DNA of 35,452 nt. Source: a virus. A program made the position numbers and the translations under genes. Below, in pieces: positions 24,104 through 30,963 of this stretch. Numbering within the stretch: the stretch's first letter is position 1; each line of letters begins with the position of its first letter. Location of the stretch: the IMG/VR virus record IMGVR_UViG_3300028920_000174, positions 1-35,452 of that record. One strand, given 5' to 3'. The notes under the pieces were generated by a model. The model was not told the origin of the DNA, did no database searches, and saw nothing but the letters and a program-made list of their open reading frames with translations.

Positions 24104-24907
24104 ATGGGGAACACAAGAGCCGAGAAGCGGACACCGCGGAAGCCCCGGAGCAGATCAGCAGCGGCTTCATCTGCCCGCGAATGCGGCATCAGATACCCCG
24201 GCGAACTCGAGCTCTGGCCCATCGATCGGCTGAAGCCGTGCGACCGGAACCCGAGGACGCATACTCCCGGTCAGATCAAGAAACTGGTGAGGAGTCTGCA
24301 GGAGTTCGGCTGGACGAACCCGATCCTGGTTGATCGCGCTGGGCACATCGTCGCGGGCCACGGCCGGCTCATCGCCGCCCGCGAAATCGGACTGAAGCGC
24401 GTGCCCGTCATCCAGCTAGGGCACCTCACATCGGCGCAGCGGCGAGCGTATCTGATCGCTGATAACCGGCTTGCGCTCGATGCGGGCTGGGATGAGGACC
24501 TCCTCGCCGACGAACTGCGCGAGCTCGCGGCAATCGACTTCGACCTCACGCTCACAGGTTTCGATCTCGACGAGCTCGAAGAGCAACTCGGGGGAGGCGG
24601 CACGGGCCAAGGGGCCGGCGATCCGCCCGTCAGTCCGGCCACACCTGTCTCGAGAGAGGGCGATCTCTGGCTTCTCGGGGAGCATCGTCTCCTCTGTTCT
24701 CGCGAGCCTGATGCCGCGACCTTTGAGCGCCTACTCTCCTCGCGAGATCAATCCCATGGCTCGTCAGGCTGCGTGGCGATCGCCGGCGACGCATCGCTAT
24801 GTGACGTCGTCGTTCGCCAGTGGCAAGAAGCGACCAGGCAACCAGCGCTGCTAGATGGAACGGGGAGTACGTTCGATGCTGTTGGCGGGGACCGTGGCGC
24901 TGCATGA
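24104..24907 (+). CDS. ParB-domain protein, internally deleted ParB-DNA methyltransferase
   Basis: The protein has 267 residues; GAGGAG precedes ATG 24104. Residues about 36-130 are a ParB/Srx nuclease-like domain (LKPCDRNPRTHT; GHIVAGHGRLIAA at 80-92; DNRLALDAGWDEDLL). Residues 185-198 (REGDLWLLGEHRLLC) are the usual link into a phage N6/N4 DNA methylase. The catalytic DPPY and FxGxG motifs are absent. From about residue 224 the chain resumes as the methylase C-terminus (CDVVVRQWQEATRQPALLDG). So an internal block of roughly 150-200 residues seems lost in frame, leaving ParB plus a tail. Lying next to terminase suggests a packaging or DNA-processing role. Confidence 0.7.
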   Translation: MGNTRAEKRTPRKPRSRSAAASSARECGIRYPGELELWPIDRLKPCDRNPRTHTPGQIKKLVRSLQEFGWTNPILVDRAGHIVAGHGRLIAAREIGLKRVPVIQLGHLTSAQRRAYLIADNRLALDAGWDEDLLADELRELAAIDFDLTLTGFDLDELEEQLGGGGTGQGAGDPPVSPATPVSREGDLWLLGEHRLLCSREPDAATFERLLSSRDQSHGSSGCVAIAGDASLCDVVVRQWQEATRQPALLDGTGSTFDAVGGDRGAA

Positions 24908-24919
24908 AGCAGGTGAGCG

Positions 24920-25531
24920 TTGGCGCGTTCGAAGAAGACGAAGAAGACGAAGCCGAAGAAGCCCCGCAAGACCACCCGGGCCAAGAGGAAGCTGGTCTCA
25001 CAGCGCGCGTTCGCCAGTCAGATCGGCGTCTCGCAGAGCGCTGTGTGCCAGGCAATCAAGGCCGGCCGTATCTCCACCGTCAATGGGAAGATCGATCCGG
25101 TCGCGGCGAAGCGGGAGTGGAAGAGCAACACCGACCAGAGCAAACCGCGCAATCGCGTCACGGGCAAGCCGAAGCAACGGCGGAATCCGAAGAAGCCAGA
25201 AGAGCCGATGGACCTCGACGGGGCATCGGCGAAGGAGGGAGCGGGAGGGAATAGCAGCTCCTACGCGAAGGCGCGTGCGGCGCGGGAGGTCTACACCGCG
25301 CAGCTGAAGAAGCTCCAGCTCGAGCGCGAGCGGGCGGCACTTGTCTCCGCAGACGAGGTGCGCGCGGCAATGTTCAGCTTGGCGCGTCGGACTCGCGACG
25401 AGCTCATGGCCCTGCCCGAACGCATGTCAGCAATCCTCGCTGCAATCGATGATGCCGCAGAGATCGATCGGGTGCTCGAGGATGAGATCGACCGGATCTG
25501 CCAGGAGTTCTCGAATGCAGACGGGTTTTGA
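24920..25531 (+). CDS. Terminase small subunit (Nu1-like)
   Basis: The protein has 203 residues from TTG 24920, with AGGTGA upstream. The Lys/Arg-rich start is followed by a helix-turn-helix (SQRAFASQIGVSQSAVCQAIKAGRI, residues about 27-51) that would bind the packaging site. A polar linker and a C-terminal helical part (YTAQLKKLQLERERAALVSADEV..., LMALPERMSAILAA) mediate oligomer and large-subunit contacts. This is the Nu1 layout. It overlaps the large subunit gene by 17 bp, as is usual for this pair. Confidence 0.85.
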   Translation: MARSKKTKKTKPKKPRKTTRAKRKLVSQRAFASQIGVSQSAVCQAIKAGRISTVNGKIDPVAAKREWKSNTDQSKPRNRVTGKPKQRRNPKKPEEPMDLDGASAKEGAGGNSSSYAKARAAREVYTAQLKKLQLERERAALVSADEVRAAMFSLARRTRDELMALPERMSAILAAIDDAAEIDRVLEDEIDRICQEFSNADGF

Positions 25532-27371
25532 TGTCTGCAGCTCTGCCTACCGTGAGGGATGGCGGCCCGAGCCTCGGCTCAAGGTCAGCGAATGGGCCGA
25601 CCTCCATCGAAGGCTTGGCAACCGCGCGGGCCGAAGCGCAACGCGGTGGCGCACAGACACGGTGCCCTATACACGCGACATCATGGACGCGCTCAGTCCA
25701 CGTTCGCCGTGGCGTCGTGTTGTGCTCATGAAGGGGTCGCAGCTCGCGGGAACTACGCTCGGGAACAACTGGTTGGGCTTCATCATGGACCAGTCGCCCG
25801 GGGCCATCCTTGTGCTACGGCCGACCGTTGATGAGGCGCGCCGATTCAGCCGCCAGCGGCTCGACCCGATGATTGCGACGACACCGGCGCTGAGCCGTCT
25901 GGTGAAGGAACCTCGATCGCGTGATGGCAGCAACAGTCTTCTCATCAAGGAGTTCCCCGGTGGTGTGCTCTTCCTGACCGGGTCGAACTCGGCCACGGGT
26001 GTGAAGTCGATGCCGATCCGCTACCTCTTCTGTGATGAGATCGACGAGTACCCGGGTGACATCGATGGTCAGGGAGACCCGATTGTCCTCGCCGAGAAGC
26101 GAATGAGCGGCCCGGTCCACGCCCGTCGGAAGGAGTATCTGGTCTCGACGCCGACGATCAAGGGGCTCTCCAGGATCGAACGCGAGTTCCTCGCGTCGGA
26201 TCAGCGGCGCTATTTCGTGCCGTGTCCCCACTGCGGTCACTTCGACTGGATCAGATGGGAGAACATCCGATACGAGGAGAACCGTCCGGAGACTGCCGTG
26301 CTCGTCTGCGTTGAGTGCGGAGGAGTGATCGAGGAGCGGTTCAAGCCGCAAATGCTGGCGCAGGGCCAGTGGCGCCCGACCGCCGATGGGGAGGTCGATC
26401 CCGAGACGATCGGATTCCACATCTCGAGCCTCTACTCGCCCCTCGGCTGGCTGCCCTGGTCGTCCATCGTGCGAGAGTTCCTCCTCGCAAAGAAGGATCC
26501 ACTGCGCCTGAAGACCTGGGTCAACACCGTGCTCGGTGAGACCTGGGAGGAGCGCGGGGAGACGGTCGATCCGGAGAGCATCCTGGCGCGTGCCGAAGCC
26601 TACGCGGGCGAGGTCCCTGACGGCATCGGCGTGTTGGTGGCGGCCGTCGATGTACAGGACGACCGGCTTGAATGTGCTGTGAAGGGCTACGGCGCATCCG
26701 AGGAATCCTGGCTCGTTGCGTATCAGGTCTTCCATGGGGATCCTGGTGGAGATGCCCTCTGGCTCGAGCTTGATACGTTTCTGCGGCATGAGTTCCGGCA
26801 CGAGTCTGGCGCCCCCGTTGAGATCAGGTGTACTACGGTCGACAGTGGAGGCCACCATACCGAACAGGTCTACAAGTTCTGCAAGGCGCGAGCGGACCGG
26901 AGCGTACTGGCTGTCCGCGGGACGGGAGATCGCGGGAAGCCGCTCGTCGGACGGCCGAGCGATCACAATCGCTACCGGGCTAAGCTCTTCAATCTCTGCG
27001 TGGACGTCGGGAAGGAGATCGTCTACTCCCGGCTCCGGATCGACGCGCCGGGGCCGGGCTACTGCCACTTGCCGCAGTGGGTTGATGAAGAGTACGTCGC
27101 ACAGCTGACAGCGGAGAAGGCCGTCTATCGCTACAGGAAGCACAGGGGCTCCGTGCGGGAGTGGATCAAGATGCGCGAGCGGAACGAGGCGCTCGACCTG
27201 GAGGTCTACTGCCTCGCCGCGCTCTACATCCTGGGACCTGACTTCATCAGGTCACTTCCCGAGCGAGCGGCTGCCCTGGGCAAACGCGTTGAGCAAGGCG
27301 CGAAGACCGATGACGAAGAGGTGGCTGTCCAGACCAGACCCGGCTGGGTGGACGGTTGGCGTGGAAGCTGA
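25515..27371 (+). CDS. Terminase large subunit, GpA family
   Basis: The protein has 618 residues; ATG 25515 lies inside the small-subunit gene. It packages DNA into the prohead and cuts it. An ATPase part has a GpA-type P-loop variant (KGSQLAGTT) and Walker B CDEIDEYP near residue 173. A zinc finger CPHC...CVEC lies at about 236-275. The nuclease part has Asp candidates in VAAVDVQDD (near 378) and TVDSGGHH (near 441). GpA-type enzymes usually make cos ends, so the physical genome may be linear with cohesive ends even though it assembles as a circle. The portal gene does not follow, unlike in most relatives. Confidence 0.95.
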   Translation: MQTGFDVCSSAYREGWRPEPRLKVSEWADLHRRLGNRAGRSATRWRTDTVPYTRDIMDALSPRSPWRRVVLMKGSQLAGTTLGNNWLGFIMDQSPGAILVLRPTVDEARRFSRQRLDPMIATTPALSRLVKEPRSRDGSNSLLIKEFPGGVLFLTGSNSATGVKSMPIRYLFCDEIDEYPGDIDGQGDPIVLAEKRMSGPVHARRKEYLVSTPTIKGLSRIEREFLASDQRRYFVPCPHCGHFDWIRWENIRYEENRPETAVLVCVECGGVIEERFKPQMLAQGQWRPTADGEVDPETIGFHISSLYSPLGWLPWSSIVREFLLAKKDPLRLKTWVNTVLGETWEERGETVDPESILARAEAYAGEVPDGIGVLVAAVDVQDDRLECAVKGYGASEESWLVAYQVFHGDPGGDALWLELDTFLRHEFRHESGAPVEIRCTTVDSGGHHTEQVYKFCKARADRSVLAVRGTGDRGKPLVGRPSDHNRYRAKLFNLCVDVGKEIVYSRLRIDAPGPGYCHLPQWVDEEYVAQLTAEKAVYRYRKHRGSVREWIKMRERNEALDLEVYCLAALYILGPDFIRSLPERAAALGKRVEQGAKTDDEEVAVQTRPGWVDGWRGS

Positions 27372-27394
27372 TCGAGGACCGGGAGGACGTGATC

Positions 27395-28111
27395 ATGATC
27401 CGCTGGGCACGAACTGTAGGCCACCCATCGAGTGTTCTCATCCGCGACACCAAGTCCCGCATCTCACAGCAGATCCGCCTGTGGAGCTGGTACCGCGGCG
27501 AGCAGCAGGGGAGCTGGGTGAATCACTACGCCTACCTCGGCTCCGATCGCAGTTGGATCGTCGAGGCCCTTTTCGGGGGTGTGGAACAGGGCACACTCGC
27601 GAAGTACGATGACTCGAATGTCTGCTGGGGCATCATCATTGAGCATCTCGGGTTCTCACTCAGAGAGCACACGATCGCCGATGGCGCCGCGCTCGCGTTC
27701 GTCGGGAAGCCCTACAACGTCGTGTCGATCGCCAAGCAGTTCCTCGACGGACTCTTCTCGAAGCTCCTGGGCAGGGACGTCTATCTGCTGCGCCGGCTGA
27801 GCCTGCCAGGTGTGGCCGCGATGATCTGTTCGCAGCTTGGCGTCAAGGTTCATCGCGTCGCCGGCTGGAAGTTCATGGGGCTCAAGACGGTCTACCGGAA
27901 GGAGCAGAAGGGCATCTCTCTGCGGCTTCGGGCCGTGCAGATCCTCGCCGAGCTGCCGGATAGAAGGGCGGCTCCGGACTGCATCTGGGACGATGCCCTC
28001 GAGCACAGGCCCTCTCTCTACCGTATCGTGGGGGAGATCAACCCAGACCTGCGTCCACCGGATCTCATTCCGGTGATCGCCGCGAAGATCGACAAGGATC
28101 TGGCCTGGTAG
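27395..28111 (+). CDS. Permuted papain-like (YiiX/NlpC-type) hydrolase
   Basis: The protein has 238 residues; ATG 27395 has GGGAGG 8 bases upstream, and TTG 27356 is a weaker alternative inside terminase. The order of candidate catalytic residues is His44 (VNHYAYLG) first and Cys145 (MICSQLG) second, which is the circularly permuted papain-like order of YiiX-type enzymes. VEALFGGV and GKPYNVVSIAKQFLDGL fit the intervening strands. These enzymes cleave peptide or amide bonds in peptidoglycan or lipids. It ends the rightward late operon. It may act in entry or virion maturation, but its placement after terminase gives no firm clue. Confidence 0.55.
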   Translation: MIRWARTVGHPSSVLIRDTKSRISQQIRLWSWYRGEQQGSWVNHYAYLGSDRSWIVEALFGGVEQGTLAKYDDSNVCWGIIIEHLGFSLREHTIADGAALAFVGKPYNVVSIAKQFLDGLFSKLLGRDVYLLRRLSLPGVAAMICSQLGVKVHRVAGWKFMGLKTVYRKEQKGISLRLRAVQILAELPDRRAAPDCIWDDALEHRPSLYRIVGEINPDLRPPDLIPVIAAKIDKDLAW

Positions 28112-28120
28112 ACACCGCAC

Positions 28121-28199
28121 CCTGTCTCGCGTCTTCGCTTGACTCTCCATCACGAATGTGGCATGATGGTGTCGCCGGGTTCGTGAAGGGCGAGACAGG
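28121..28199 (+). promoter_or_regulatory. Inverted repeat enclosing a promoter and covering the ribosome binding site
   Basis: The perfect 10-bp arms are CCTGTCTCGC (28121-28130) and GCGAGACAGG (28190-28199). Pairing extends through CTTC (28133-28136) with GAAG (28185-28188) past a small bulge. The right arm runs into the AGGAGG (28197-28202) that serves ATG 28211. The promoter lies between the arms. Transcripts from upstream contain both arms and could hide the ribosome binding site; transcripts from the internal promoter contain only the right arm. Confidence 0.55.
28139..28167 (+). promoter_or_regulatory. Sigma70-type promoter for the first cargo gene
   Basis: TTGACT at 28139-28144, a 17-base spacer and CATGAT at 28162-28167, with TGG just before the -10 (extended -10). 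Transcription would start near 28174, 37 bases before ATG 28211. It gives the membrane-protein genes their own promoter, as expected for cargo genes expressed from a prophage. Confidence 0.55.
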
Positions 28200-28210
28200 A
28201 GGATGAGTAT

Positions 28211-28792
28211 ATGCGCACGGTATGCTGGGTCGGCATCGCGCTGCTGCTCTTCGCGGAGTCTGCGGCCGCCGACACGATCATCCTCAAGAACGGGCTCGCT
28301 ATCTCTGGTATGCTCGTCGACCGAGAGCAGATCCGATCACATGAGTTACTACCTCCGCAGATCGCGGTCGTGGATTCGGCCGGGGAGCGTCAGGAGATCG
28401 CGCTCGCGGATATCGATCGTGTCATCATCGAGGATCCCGACGGGGTCCGGATCGTGGGAGCCAGAGCACAGCCCAAGAGCAGTATCGGTAGGACGGGCAT
28501 CTCGAGAGGCACTGTCCTCATCGGATCCGGTTTCGTTGTTGGGCTCGTCGGAGCTGCAGTCCCGATGGGAGGGGCACGTCCCGTCAGGATTTCGGGAGGG
28601 AGGACCAGGTACGTCACGTCCTATGGCGAGGGCAACTACATCGTCGTCGCTGTAGGTCTTGCCATGGTCGTTACGGGTAGCATCATGAACATGTCGAACG
28701 CTACGGATTTCGCTTCGGCCCCACTCACTGTACAACCTGGCTCCGCACCACTTTCCGGGACCCCCGGCATCGTCTGCTGTCTCCGGTTCTGA
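28211..28792 (+). CDS. Envelope cargo protein with signal peptide and two membrane helices
   Basis: The protein has 193 residues, with AGGAGG 8 bases before ATG 28211. A cleavable signal peptide (about residues 1-20, ending AAA) precedes a small beta domain (DTIILKNGLAISGMLV..., IALADIDRVIIEDPDG). This is a domain type frequent in secreted proteins of GC-rich environmental bacteria. Two hydrophobic helices follow (about 95-118 and 138-158). It has its own promoter and lies between the late and integration regions, the usual place of a lysogenic-conversion gene. Its effect, such as exclusion of other phages or envelope change, is unknown. Confidence 0.65.
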   Translation: MRTVCWVGIALLLFAESAAADTIILKNGLAISGMLVDREQIRSHELLPPQIAVVDSAGERQEIALADIDRVIIEDPDGVRIVGARAQPKSSIGRTGISRGTVLIGSGFVVGLVGAAVPMGGARPVRISGGRTRYVTSYGEGNYIVVAVGLAMVVTGSIMNMSNATDFASAPLTVQPGSAPLSGTPGIVCCLRF

Positions 28793-28812
28793 TCTGCCAG
28801 GGGAGGTCGAGA

Positions 28813-29079
28813 ATGGCTGGCCGCATGGTGTACCAAATGGTCTGTAGACAGTGCGGAACCGTGGGGTTCCCGCGGACCTATACCAAGGGGTCCATCTGGG
28901 TGGAGCTGATCCTCTGGGTCTGCCTTCTTGTTCCCGGGCTCATCTACTCTCTCTGGAGGGTCACCTCGCGTTACAAGGGCTGTCCTGCCTGCGGCGCCGC
29001 TGGGATGATCCCGCTCAATGCGCCCATGGCCAAGGAGATCCTGGGCCGCACGGCAGCCACCCCGCGAGATTCCGCTTGA
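28813..29079 (+). CDS. Small zinc-ribbon membrane protein
   Basis: The protein has 88 residues, with GGGAGG before ATG 28813. A Cys pair (CRQC, residues 12-15), one membrane helix (VELILWVCLLVPGLIYSLW), then a second Cys pair (CPAC) make a split zinc ribbon straddling the helix. I know similar short proteins from bacterial chromosomes; their function is not established. It follows the envelope cargo gene by 20 bp and probably shares its promoter. A role in superinfection exclusion is possible. Confidence 0.65.
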   Translation: MAGRMVYQMVCRQCGTVGFPRTYTKGSIWVELILWVCLLVPGLIYSLWRVTSRYKGCPACGAAGMIPLNAPMAKEILGRTAATPRDSA

Positions 29080-29102
29080 CACGAATCAGGGCCGGCTATA
29101 GT
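29076..29102 (+). promoter_or_regulatory. Promoter candidate ahead of a structured RNA
   Basis: TTGACA (29076-29081) is a perfect -35 and TATAGT (29097-29102) a good -10, but the spacer is only 15 bases. The -35 overlaps the stop of the preceding gene. CGCTTGAC is shared with the promoter at 28139. Transcription would start near 29109 and run through the stem-rich segment. Confidence 0.45.
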
Positions 29103-29107
29103 CTCGG

Positions 29108-29265
29108 TCCTGGAGGTCGAACCGACATGAGAACGCCGCCAAACTGTCCCGGCAGAATAGCAAGATCCGGAACCCATCCGAGGTTCGGCGTTGCGGCCCT
29201 TGAGGCCGTGCCCGGGACAGGCCACGGGTGGGTTTCTCTTAGTGGGGCCCGGTAGGGCCCCGGCG
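29108..29265 (+). ncRNA. Candidate structured small RNA (three-helix fold plus GC hairpin)
   Basis: A 9-bp perfect stem (CTGTCCCGG 29144-29152 with CCGGGACAG 29212-29220) encloses two hairpins. One has GAACC (29170-29174) paired with GGTTC (29182-29186) around a 7-base loop; the other has CGGCC (29194-29198) paired with GGCCG (29204-29208) around a 5-base loop. Downstream is a 7-bp hairpin, GGGGCCC (29244-29250) with GGGCCCC (29255-29261), which could end the transcript. A 42-codon frame from ATG 29127 runs through the same bases but looks unlike a protein. No known RNA class is recognised. Confidence 0.4.
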
Positions 29266-29355
29266 CCCCACGCCGCTCTTTGACAGTCGATTGCTGCGGA
29301 ACGAAGTGCCCGAGAGGACCAGCGCAGGAAGGGCTCTTCTTCTTTTTGCTGGTGC

Positions 29356-29398
29356 GTGTCGCATAAGACATATTATCTGGCAAGTAACACGGCCAGAT
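29356..29398 (+). other. dif-like site, candidate phage attachment site (attP)
   Basis: GTGTCGCATAA (29356-29366), a 6-base centre (29367-29372) and TTATCTGGCAA (29373-29383) follow the 11+6+11 plan of Xer recombination sites with the conserved CATAA/TTAT inner ends. The left arm matches 8 of 11 bases of the E. coli XerC arm, the right 6 of 11 of the XerD arm. Overlapping it is a second inverted repeat, ATCTGGC (29375-29381) and GCCAGAT (29392-29398). Either could be the core site of the XerC/D-like integrase encoded 630 bp downstream. Confidence 0.45.
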
Positions 29399-29447
29399 CA
29401 TCAATCCTCCGACGCGCCCGCGTGACACCTCATCGCCTGAGCATATC

Positions 29448-29475
29448 TTGATACCCCCACCTTTCCTGTGATACT
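29448..29475 (+). promoter_or_regulatory. Promoter for the integrase/early operon
   Basis: TTGATA (29448-29453), a 16-base spacer and GATACT (29470-29475) with TGT directly before the -10 (extended -10). The segment is AT-rich for this genome. Transcription would start near 29482 and meet a terminator-like hairpin 32 bases later, before the gene at 29573. Confidence 0.5.
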
Positions 29476-29513
29476 CTCAACTATCTAGCGAGTCGGGAAA
29501 TACTACTCTCGAG

Positions 29514-29552
29514 AGCCCGTTCCGCAGCCGCGCGCTGCTGGAGCGGGCTTTT
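29514..29552 (+). terminator. Terminator-like hairpin in the leader of the integrase operon (attenuator candidate)
   Basis: AGCCCGTTCC (29514-29523) pairs with GGAGCGGGCT (29540-29549) through one G-T pair. Inside, GCAGC (29524-29528) pairs with GCTGC (29534-29538) around a 5-base loop. The stem is followed by TTTT (29549-29552). The 10-bp palindrome CTCTCGAGAG (29506-29515) overlaps the foot and could compete. It lies between promoter and first gene, so it may stop most transcripts unless antiterminated. Confidence 0.55.
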
Positions 29553-29572
29553 CTACAGGAAGGGGTCACACC

Positions 29573-30019
29573 ATGAATCCGCAACACGAGACCCTCGAAC
29601 CCGTTGAGTTCGTCCTCCGCCGCATCCCCGAGGTCCGGGTCATCTTCGCCGATTACGAATCGGCCCTCATCCAGATCCTGACCGGGGAGCGGCCCTGCCA
29701 GTTCCGGAGCTCCGAGCACCGGCTCTGGCTCTTCGCCCGTGCCTTCACGGCGGCCACCTCGGACGCCTTCGCAGACCAGGCCACCGAACGCAGCCGCGCC
29801 CAGACCTCGCGGCTCTGCATGCTGCAGGACCGTCTCGACCGTCTCGAGCGCGATCTTGAGCAGTCGCGAGAGCGGGGCCTGGTTGACCGGGCCGTCCGCG
29901 CGGCCCTCGAGAAGGAACTGCGATCGCGCGACGGTTTCAACCGCGCTGAGCTCAGGCTCGCGGCCATCGTGCGCGACGCCTCCATGATCGCCGGCCAGCG
30001 CGGGGAGGTAAGCCGATGA
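29573..30019 (+). CDS. Hypothetical coiled-coil protein upstream of integrase
   Basis: The protein has 148 residues, with AGGAAGGGG before ATG 29573. The first 65 residues look globular (VEFVLRRIPEVRVIFADYESALIQILTG). Residues about 75-130 form a long charged helix with heptads (LCMLQDRLDRLERDLEQS). It overlaps the integrase start by 4 bp (ATGA), so the two are made together. It might be a recombination accessory factor, but no excisionase-type HTH is visible. Confidence 0.6.
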   Translation: MNPQHETLEPVEFVLRRIPEVRVIFADYESALIQILTGERPCQFRSSEHRLWLFARAFTAATSDAFADQATERSRAQTSRLCMLQDRLDRLERDLEQSRERGLVDRAVRAALEKELRSRDGFNRAELRLAAIVRDASMIAGQRGEVSR

Positions 30020-30963
30020 AGACGACCATCACAGATCTCATATGCGAGTACCTCGAGCACCTGAAGGACAGGCGCTATTCGCCCCACACACTGGACTCCT
30101 ACGGGCGAGACCTGCGGCTGTTCACCGAGATCACGGGCGCAAACTACCTCGAGGACATCACCCCCGCCGCCGGGGAGGCGTTCCTTGCCGAACTCCGCAG
30201 GCGCCGGCTGGCCTCCGCCACGATCCAGCGGCGCATTGCCGCTCTTCGGTCCTTCGGAGCCTGGCTCGTCAATGAGCGGTGGCTCCTGAAGAACCCGGTT
30301 GACTCGATCCGTCCGCCGAACGTCCGGCGGACGCTGCAGCGCGTGCTCTCAGAAGAGGAGCTCCGACGGGAACTCGATGCGCTCCCCGCGGAGACACTCG
30401 CGGAGCAGCGCGATGCCGCGATTCTCGAGGTGCTCTACGGATCTGGGATCAGGGTCGCGGAGCTCGTCGGTCTCAACCTCGGCGATATGCAGATCTCCTG
30501 GATGAGAGGAGACGATGCGGCGCCGAACCTCCGGGAGATGACCCTGATGATCAAGGTGCTCGGGAAGGGAGCCAAGGAGCGCGTGATCCCGGCAGGCGCG
30601 CACGCCGCCACCGCGGTCCTTCGCTACCTGGTGAGCCGGCGCATTCCTCCGCGATCGATGTTCTCGGCTGAGACGGCGCTCTTTGTCAACGCCTCGGGCG
30701 GGCGACTGACGGCGAGGTCGATCCAGCGCATCGTTGGCGCCCGGTTGAAGAGAGGCGGGCGCGTGACGCCGCACATGCTCCGTCACAGCTTCGCCACGCA
30801 CATGCTGAATCGTGGAGCCGATCTCCGGGCGATCCAGGATCTCCTCGGCCATGAGTCGCTGAGCACGACGCAGCTCTACACGCATTCCACAGCGAGGCGG
30901 CTGATCGAGGTACACGCCAAGGCGCATCCGAGGGCGCGCAGGAGGCCGAATGAAGCGCTCTGA
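30016..30963 (+). CDS. Tyrosine recombinase (integrase), XerC/XerD-like
   Basis: The protein has 315 residues. It catalyses site-specific strand exchange to integrate or excise the prophage or resolve dimers. It has an N-terminal core-binding SAM-like domain (residues about 3-90, with YSPHTLDSYGRDLRLF) and a catalytic domain with a full active set: Arg146 (GSGIRVAEL), Lys184/187 (GKGAKERVIP), His253, Arg256 (HMLRHSFATH), His279 (LGHES) and nucleophile Tyr288 (QLYTH). The length and motifs are Xer-like; there is no arm-binding domain, so it should need no distant arm sites. A dif-like sequence lies in the regulatory region just upstream. Confidence 0.93.
   Translation: MKTTITDLICEYLEHLKDRRYSPHTLDSYGRDLRLFTEITGANYLEDITPAAGEAFLAELRRRRLASATIQRRIAALRSFGAWLVNERWLLKNPVDSIRPPNVRRTLQRVLSEEELRRELDALPAETLAEQRDAAILEVLYGSGIRVAELVGLNLGDMQISWMRGDDAAPNLREMTLMIKVLGKGAKERVIPAGAHAATAVLRYLVSRRIPPRSMFSAETALFVNASGGRLTARSIQRIVGARLKRGGRVTPHMLRHSFATHMLNRGADLRAIQDLLGHESLSTTQLYTHSTARRLIEVHAKAHPRARRRPNEAL

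Noticed and set aside
25815-27143. 442-codon minus-strand frame opposite terminase
   Set aside because: It is a shadow of the GpA terminase gene; no ribosome binding site or domain.
29127-29255. 42-codon plus-strand frame in the same region
   Set aside because: It has a GGAGG at marginal spacing, but the peptide looks random and the bases are constrained by apparent stems. Kept only as a note under the RNA candidate.
29096-29428. 110-codon minus-strand frame in the regulatory region
   Set aside because: The composition is Pro/Arg/Gly-rich with no motif, and it runs across the stem-forming segment and the dif-like site. The noncoding reading explains the region better.
29080-29572. tRNA or CRISPR content of the largest noncoding region
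   Set aside because: GGTTC-like fragments occur, but no cloverleaf with acceptor stem can be drawn, and there are no regularly spaced direct repeats.
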